From Massilia aurea (GTDB taxonomy: Bacteria > Pseudomonadota > Gammaproteobacteria > Burkholderiales > Burkholderiaceae_D): a stretch of DNA of 64,000 nt. Below are positions 60,616 through 64,000 of this stretch, piece after piece. The DNA lies in assembly GCF_024753205.1 (NCBI RefSeq), contig NZ_JANUGZ010000005.1, positions 62,001-126,000 of the forward strand, written 5' to 3'. The notes beneath the pieces are model-generated. The model saw nothing but the letters and a program-made list of their open reading frames with translations. It did no database searches and was not told the DNA's origin. Position numbers and translations under genes: made by a program. Each line of letters begins with the position of its first letter. Within the stretch, counting starts at the first letter, position 1.

Positions 60616-61251
60616 ATGCAATCAACCAAATTCACCATCGCCGCACTCCTGGCCACGAGCGCCTTCGCATTCTCGACCACCGCCAGCGCCGCCGCACTCG
60701 ACCAGTTCAAATCCTTCGTCGCCAGCACCAAATCGGCCAAGGGCGAATTCACCCAGCAACAGCTGGGCAAATCCAAAAGTGGCAAGGCCAGCCCCGCATC
60801 GAGCGGCAGCTTCGTCTTTGCGCGTCCCGGCAAGTTCATCTGGACCTACCAGAAACCGTACGAGCAGGTCCTGCAAGCCGATGGCGACCAGCTGTATATC
60901 TACGACAAGGACCTGAACCAGGTCACCGTGCGCAAACTGGGTAACGCGCTGGGTTCATCCCCGGCCGCGATCCTGTTTGGCAGCAACAAGCTGGAAGAAA
61001 ACTTCACGCTCAGTGAAGCCGGCGAGCGCGACGGCATGGAGTGGCTCAACGCCGTCCCGAAAGCCAGGGATACATCGTTCGAGCAGATCAGCATCGGCCT
61101 GAAGGGCGGGGTGCCGCTGGCGATGGAACTGAAGGACACGTTCGGCCAGACTTCGCGCCTGACGTTCACCAACTTCCAGCGCAACCCGGCCCTGGGCGCG
61201 CAGCAATTCAAGTTCGAGACGCCCAAGGGCGCCGACGTCGTCAACCAGTAA
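60616..61251 (+). CDS. lolA: Outer-membrane lipoprotein carrier protein
   Basis: The 211-residue periplasmic chaperone takes lipoproteins from LolCDE to the outer membrane. It has a signal peptide ending TTASAAAL and the LolA features [38 protein letters not shown] and [12 protein letters not shown]. It follows ftsK and precedes rarA by about 20 bp, the order conserved in many proteobacteria. ATG at 60616 was chosen because the signal peptide begins there; a longer open frame upstream is within ftsK. Confidence 0.95.
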   Translation: MQSTKFTIAALLATSAFAFSTTASAAALDQFKSFVASTKSAKGEFTQQQLGKSKSGKASPASSGSFVFARPGKFIWTYQKPYEQVLQADGDQLYIYDKDLNQVTVRKLGNALGSSPAAILFGSNKLEENFTLSEAGERDGMEWLNAVPKARDTSFEQISIGLKGGVPLAMELKDTFGQTSRLTFTNFQRNPALGAQQFKFETPKGADVVNQ

Positions 61252-61272
61252 GAGCCGCACCGGAGAGCGCCA

Positions 61273-62574
61273 GTGGATGACCTGTTCAAGACCGAACCGG
61301 CGGCGCCGCTGGCCGAGGCCCTGCGCCCGCGCACCATCGACGAGGTCGTGGGGCAGAGCCACCTGTTGGGCCCCGGCAAGCCGCTGAACCTGGTCTTCAA
61401 GTCGGGCAAGCCCCATTCGATGATCCTGTGGGGCCCGCCGGGCGTGGGCAAGACCACGCTGGCGCGCCTGACCGCGTACGCGTTCGACTGCGAGTTCATC
61501 GCGCTGTCGGCCGTGCTGTCGGGCGTGAAGGATATCCGTGCATCCATCGACCAGGCCGAGCAGTATCTGGCGCGCGGCAAGCACACGATCCTGTTCATCG
61601 ACGAAATCCACCGCTTCAACAAATCGCAGCAGGATGCCTTGCTGCCGTTCGTCGAAAGTGGGCTGGTCACGCTGATCGGCGCGACCACCGAGAACCCGTC
61701 GTTCGAGGTCAACTCGGCGCTGCTGTCGCGGTCGCAGGTGTACACGCTCAAGGCGCTCACCGATGACGAACTGCGCCAGTTGCTCGCGCGCGCCAAGGAA
61801 TCCGTGCTGCAGCATCTCGAATTCGACGAGGTCGCCATCGACACGCTGATCGGTTATGCCGACGGCGACGCGCGCCGCTTCCTGAACCTGCTCGAACAGA
61901 CGAAGACGTCCAGCGACACGGCCGGCATCACGCACATCACGGCCGACTTCGTCGAAAATGCGCTGACGCTGAACGTGCGCCGTTTCGACAAGGGCGGTGA
62001 CAATTTCTATGACCAGATCTCGGCGCTGCACAAGTCAGTGCGCGGCTCGCACCCGGATGCCGCGCTGTACTGGCTGTGCCGCATGCTCGACGGCGGGGCC
62101 GACGCCAAGTACCTGTCGCGCCGCATCGTGCGCATGGCCTGGGAAGACATCGGCATCGCCGATCCGCGCGCGATCCAGCTGGCCAACGACGCGGCCGCCA
62201 CCTATGAGCGGCTCGGTTCGCCGGAAGGCGAACTGGCGCTGGGTCAGGCAGTGATCTATCTGGCAATTGCCGCCAAGAGCAACGCCGGCTACAACGCCTT
62301 CAATGCGGCGATGGCCTTTGTGCGCAAGGACAAGTCGCGCGAGGTGCCGGTGCACTTGCGCAATGCGCCGACCAAGCTCATGAAAGAACTGGGCTACGGT
62401 CACGATTACCGGTATGCCCACGATGAGCCGAACGCGTATGCGGCGGGCGAGACCTATCTGCCGTACGACATGCCCGAGCCGGGCTGGTACCAGCCGGTGC
62501 CGCGCGGGATCGAAACCAAGATCGCCGAAAAGATGGCGTGGCTGCGCGGGCTGGACGACGAGGCGCGCCGCTAG
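61273..62574 (+). CDS. rarA: Replication-associated recombination protein A (MgsA/RarA AAA+ ATPase)
   Basis: The 433-residue AAA+ ATPase acts at stalled replication forks. It carries LRPRTIDEVVGQSHLLGPG, Walker A GPPGVGKTT near residue 55, Walker B ILFIDEIHRFNKSQQD near 115, and sensor I IGATTENPSFEVN. The C-terminal half contains DAALYWLCRMLDGGADAKYLSRR and AWEDIGIADPRA typical of RarA. The start is a GTG with a GGAGAG site; no ATG fits better. Its TAG stop overlaps, on the opposite strand, the stop of the MarR-like gene (CTAG). Confidence 0.94.
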   Translation: MDDLFKTEPAAPLAEALRPRTIDEVVGQSHLLGPGKPLNLVFKSGKPHSMILWGPPGVGKTTLARLTAYAFDCEFIALSAVLSGVKDIRASIDQAEQYLARGKHTILFIDEIHRFNKSQQDALLPFVESGLVTLIGATTENPSFEVNSALLSRSQVYTLKALTDDELRQLLARAKESVLQHLEFDEVAIDTLIGYADGDARRFLNLLEQTKTSSDTAGITHITADFVENALTLNVRRFDKGGDNFYDQISALHKSVRGSHPDAALYWLCRMLDGGADAKYLSRRIVRMAWEDIGIADPRAIQLANDAAATYERLGSPEGELALGQAVIYLAIAAKSNAGYNAFNAAMAFVRKDKSREVPVHLRNAPTKLMKELGYGHDYRYAHDEPNAYAAGETYLPYDMPEPGWYQPVPRGIETKIAEKMAWLRGLDDEARR

Positions 62575-62936
62575 CCGCCCTCGGCCGCCTTCACCAGCAG
62601 GCCGGATAACTCATCGAAATATGCCAGCGCCGCCGGCGTCAGGTCGACCTGCTTGCGCCGGCTGTCCTCGGTGTCGGTAAGCATGAGCCAGCCTTTCTTG
62701 CGCATCGCTGTGACCCGCGCATGAATGGTGGCGGGCGCACCGAGGTGTTCCTGCGCCATCAGGTCGCGTACGGAGAGTCGCTCGTGCGCCTGCAATGCGC
62801 GTGCGACCACGGTCAGCACGCGCTCTTCGCGCGCGTCCAGGGCCCCCAGCGTGGGCAGCGTGCGCAGGGCATCGACCAGATGCAGGAAGCGCAGGTAGAT
62901 ATCAGCCGGCCGCGTCAGTGGTTTTTCGTGACTCAT
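62571..62936 (-). CDS. MarR-like winged-helix regulator
   Basis: The 121-residue protein has a winged helix: LSVRDLMAQEHLGAPATIHARVTAMRKKGWL in the middle and the TEDSRRKQVDLTPAA wing-beta segment, where the ED-R-K-LT pattern is typical of MarR. The N-terminal dimerisation helix is shorter than usual. Target and ligand unknown. Start ATG at 62936 has GGAA nearby; an ATG at 62954 is possible. It is convergent to rarA with overlapping stops and divergent to the small secreted peptide gene 410 bp away; a regulator of that gene is possible. Confidence 0.72.
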   Translation of the reverse strand: MSHEKPLTRPADIYLRFLHLVDALRTLPTLGALDAREERVLTVVARALQAHERLSVRDLMAQEHLGAPATIHARVTAMRKKGWLMLTDTEDSRRKQVDLTPAALAYFDELSGLLVKAAEGG

Positions 62937-63265
62937 CGAGTTCCCGTGCCCCATCCCGGGGAAGTTTGTTGCATTGGTGCTACGCCCAGTGAGTTGCTGC
63001 CTCAGGAAACATCCGCCTGGTTTTAATCCCGCGTCTGTCGGTGTATTGACATTGTAACCAAAGCCTCTCAGTCATGGGTCATCTGGAGCTTGCATTCACG
63101 ATGGTCGTGGATACCGCGATGTTCCACGATGCACCACGCCTGGTTCGCGCCCGGCGTGTTTCGCCCGGGTCCATGGCGCGCCGCCACTGATTGGCGGGCG
63201 GCGTAGCCGTCGGTCGCATGGCGGTGCATTCTGCGCCGCGGTTCGTGTGCTTCGTCGCAAATCGA

Positions 63266-63335
63266 TGGTGGTTCAGGGGATCGGTGGCTACAGTACCACC
63301 ATACCGCAGCACCTCTGCGAACCCTGAAACCACCA
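63266..63335 (+). promoter_or_regulatory. Long inverted repeat next to the ribosome binding site of the 63-codon gene
   Basis: TGGTGGTTCAGGG at 63266-63278 pairs with CCCTGAAACCACCA at 63322-63335 (13 pairs, one bulged A). It encloses a shorter inverted arm, GGTGG/CCACC. The 3' arm ends just 3 bases before the GAGGAG ribosome binding site, so folding could limit or control translation. The rest of the roughly 410 bp gap (62937-63265) shows no gene. Confidence 0.45.
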
Positions 63336-63348
63336 CCGAGGAGCCGTC

Positions 63349-63540
63349 ATGAACATCCGTAAAAACTTCGAAGCCCTGTTCCTGGCCGTTGTTGCACTGG
63401 GCCTGGTTGGCAGCTACGTCACCGCCAGCGAACGGCCGATCATGATCGCTGCATCGGCCGCATCGACCGCGCCGGCACTCGACATGGCCAGCATCCAGAC
63501 CGTCGTCGTAAGCGCGCCGCGCCTGGCCGCCACCCTGTAA
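63349..63540 (+). CDS. Small exported or membrane peptide, 63 residues, unrecognised
   Basis: ATG with a good GAGGAG site 6 bases upstream, 63 codons to TAA. The product starts [30 protein letters not shown]: a basic n-region, a hydrophobic core and a possible cleavage after VTAS, i.e. a signal peptide or membrane anchor. The remainder is short and rich in Ala, Ser and Val. I do not recognise the family. It lies between a MarR-like gene and serS, where lolA-rarA-serS would normally be contiguous. Confidence 0.65.
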   Translation: MNIRKNFEALFLAVVALGLVGSYVTASERPIMIAASAASTAPALDMASIQTVVVSAPRLAATL

Positions 63541-63659
63541 CTCGCCGCCAACCGGTGGGCAGGCGAGGGCCCGGCAGAGTGACTGCCAAATCTCGCAAGG
63601 AATGCCAGTCGGCTTGGTACAATTGTGGTTTCGATACACACAGCCTGGTCCAACCCGAC

Positions 63660-64000
63660 ATGATTGACATCCAACTTCTCCGCAAAGACATCGATACCGC
63701 TGCCGCCCGCCTGGCGACGCGCAAATACCAGCTCGATGTGTCCGCCTTCAGTGCACTGGAGGCCGAGCGCAAGGCCATCCAGACGCGCACCGAAGAACTG
63801 CAGGGCAAGCGCAATGCGCTGTCCAAGCAGATCGGCATGCTCAAGGGCAAAGGCGAAGACACGACGGCCGTGATGGCGGAAGTGGCGGGCCTGGCCGACG
63901 AGCTCAAGGCCAATGAAGCGGCGCTGGCGAAGGTGCAGGAGAGCATGGCCCAGTTCATGGCGGCCGTGCCGAATCTGCCGCACGAGAGCGCCCCGCAGGG
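63660..64000 (+). CDS. serS: Seryl-tRNA synthetase, 5' part (cut by window edge)
   Basis: The 113 visible residues start [21 protein letters not shown] and form the N-terminal long coiled-coil arm that binds tRNA-Ser, with [28 protein letters not shown] as its heptad-rich portion, then [14 protein letters not shown] at the start of the catalytic domain. The frame is open to the window end. A TACAAT at 63618-63623 could be a -10 box. In most proteobacteria serS directly follows rarA; here two small genes intervene. Confidence 0.93.
   Translation, partial: MIDIQLLRKDIDTAAARLATRKYQLDVSAFSALEAERKAIQTRTEELQGKRNALSKQIGMLKGKGEDTTAVMAEVAGLADELKANEAALAKVQESMAQFMAAVPNLPHESAPQ

Overview
The window looks like chromosomal DNA of a GC-rich betaproteobacterium of the Oxalobacteraceae, most likely the Massilia/Telluria/Duganella group. 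This is an inference from gene content: a hemC-hemD-hemX-hemY block followed by ppa, ftsK-lolA-rarA with serS nearby, ProQ/FinO, an RpoD with a very long Ala/Pro-rich N-terminus, a PEP-CTERM protein, a bacteriophytochrome and many TonB/cytochrome genes. No species can be named from the sequence alone, and no rRNA, tRNA, CRISPR array, prophage or insertion sequence was recognised.

Layout. 1-4.0 kb: a minus-strand operon of porin, small phosphate-binding-like periplasmic protein and membrane GGDEF/EAL protein (cut by the window edge). 4.1-13.5 kb: housekeeping and accessory singletons (YgjP-like metalloprotease, KGG-repeat stress protein with a strong terminator, MDR oxidoreductase, YaeQ, PCu(A)C copper chaperone, GIN-domain protein, DUF606 transporter, an orphan PilT-like ATPase), two c-type cytochromes in tandem, and a ProQ plus DEDD exonuclease pair. 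13.5-14.0 kb: a gene-free stretch with several hairpins and an intrinsic terminator, a candidate small RNA upstream of rpoD. 14.0-27.3 kb: rpoD, an outer-membrane-type protein, a chemoreceptor, ppc, hemCDXY and ppa. 27.3-35.3 kb: a PEP-CTERM protein and a six-gene minus-strand import operon (TonB receptor, binding protein, LivG/F/H/M-type ABC transporter). 35.5-40.7 kb: an MdcR-type LysR regulator, a secreted caspase-like protein translationally coupled to a frameshifted CHAP/amidase-like gene, uridine kinase and a TIGR01777 epimerase. 40.9-48.8 kb: a complete malonate decarboxylase operon (MatC-type permease, then mdcA-C-D-E-G-B-H), followed by an independent 42-codon gene with its own promoter, ribosome binding site and terminator. 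48.8-64 kb: FemAB-like protein, nadE-glnB, TRIC channel, DUF1842-like protein, bacteriophytochrome kinase, Smr protein, trxB, ftsK, lolA, rarA, a MarR-like regulator, a 63-codon secreted peptide and the start of serS.

How the genes work together. The mdc operon should import malonate and decarboxylate it to acetate on an acyl carrier subunit carrying a CoA-derived prosthetic group; MdcB and MdcG make and attach that group and MdcH primes it with malonyl. The likely regulator MdcR is not beside mdcA. It lies about 5 kb upstream, divergent from the TonB/ABC import operon, which makes a regulatory link between the two import routes plausible but unproven. The overlap of nadE with glnB suggests coupling of NAD synthesis to PII nitrogen/carbon sensing. 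The most novel-looking unit is the caspase plus CHAP/amidase pair at 36.5-38.7 kb; the second is the set of small self-contained genes and RNA-like elements (13.6, 48.6 and 63.3 kb).
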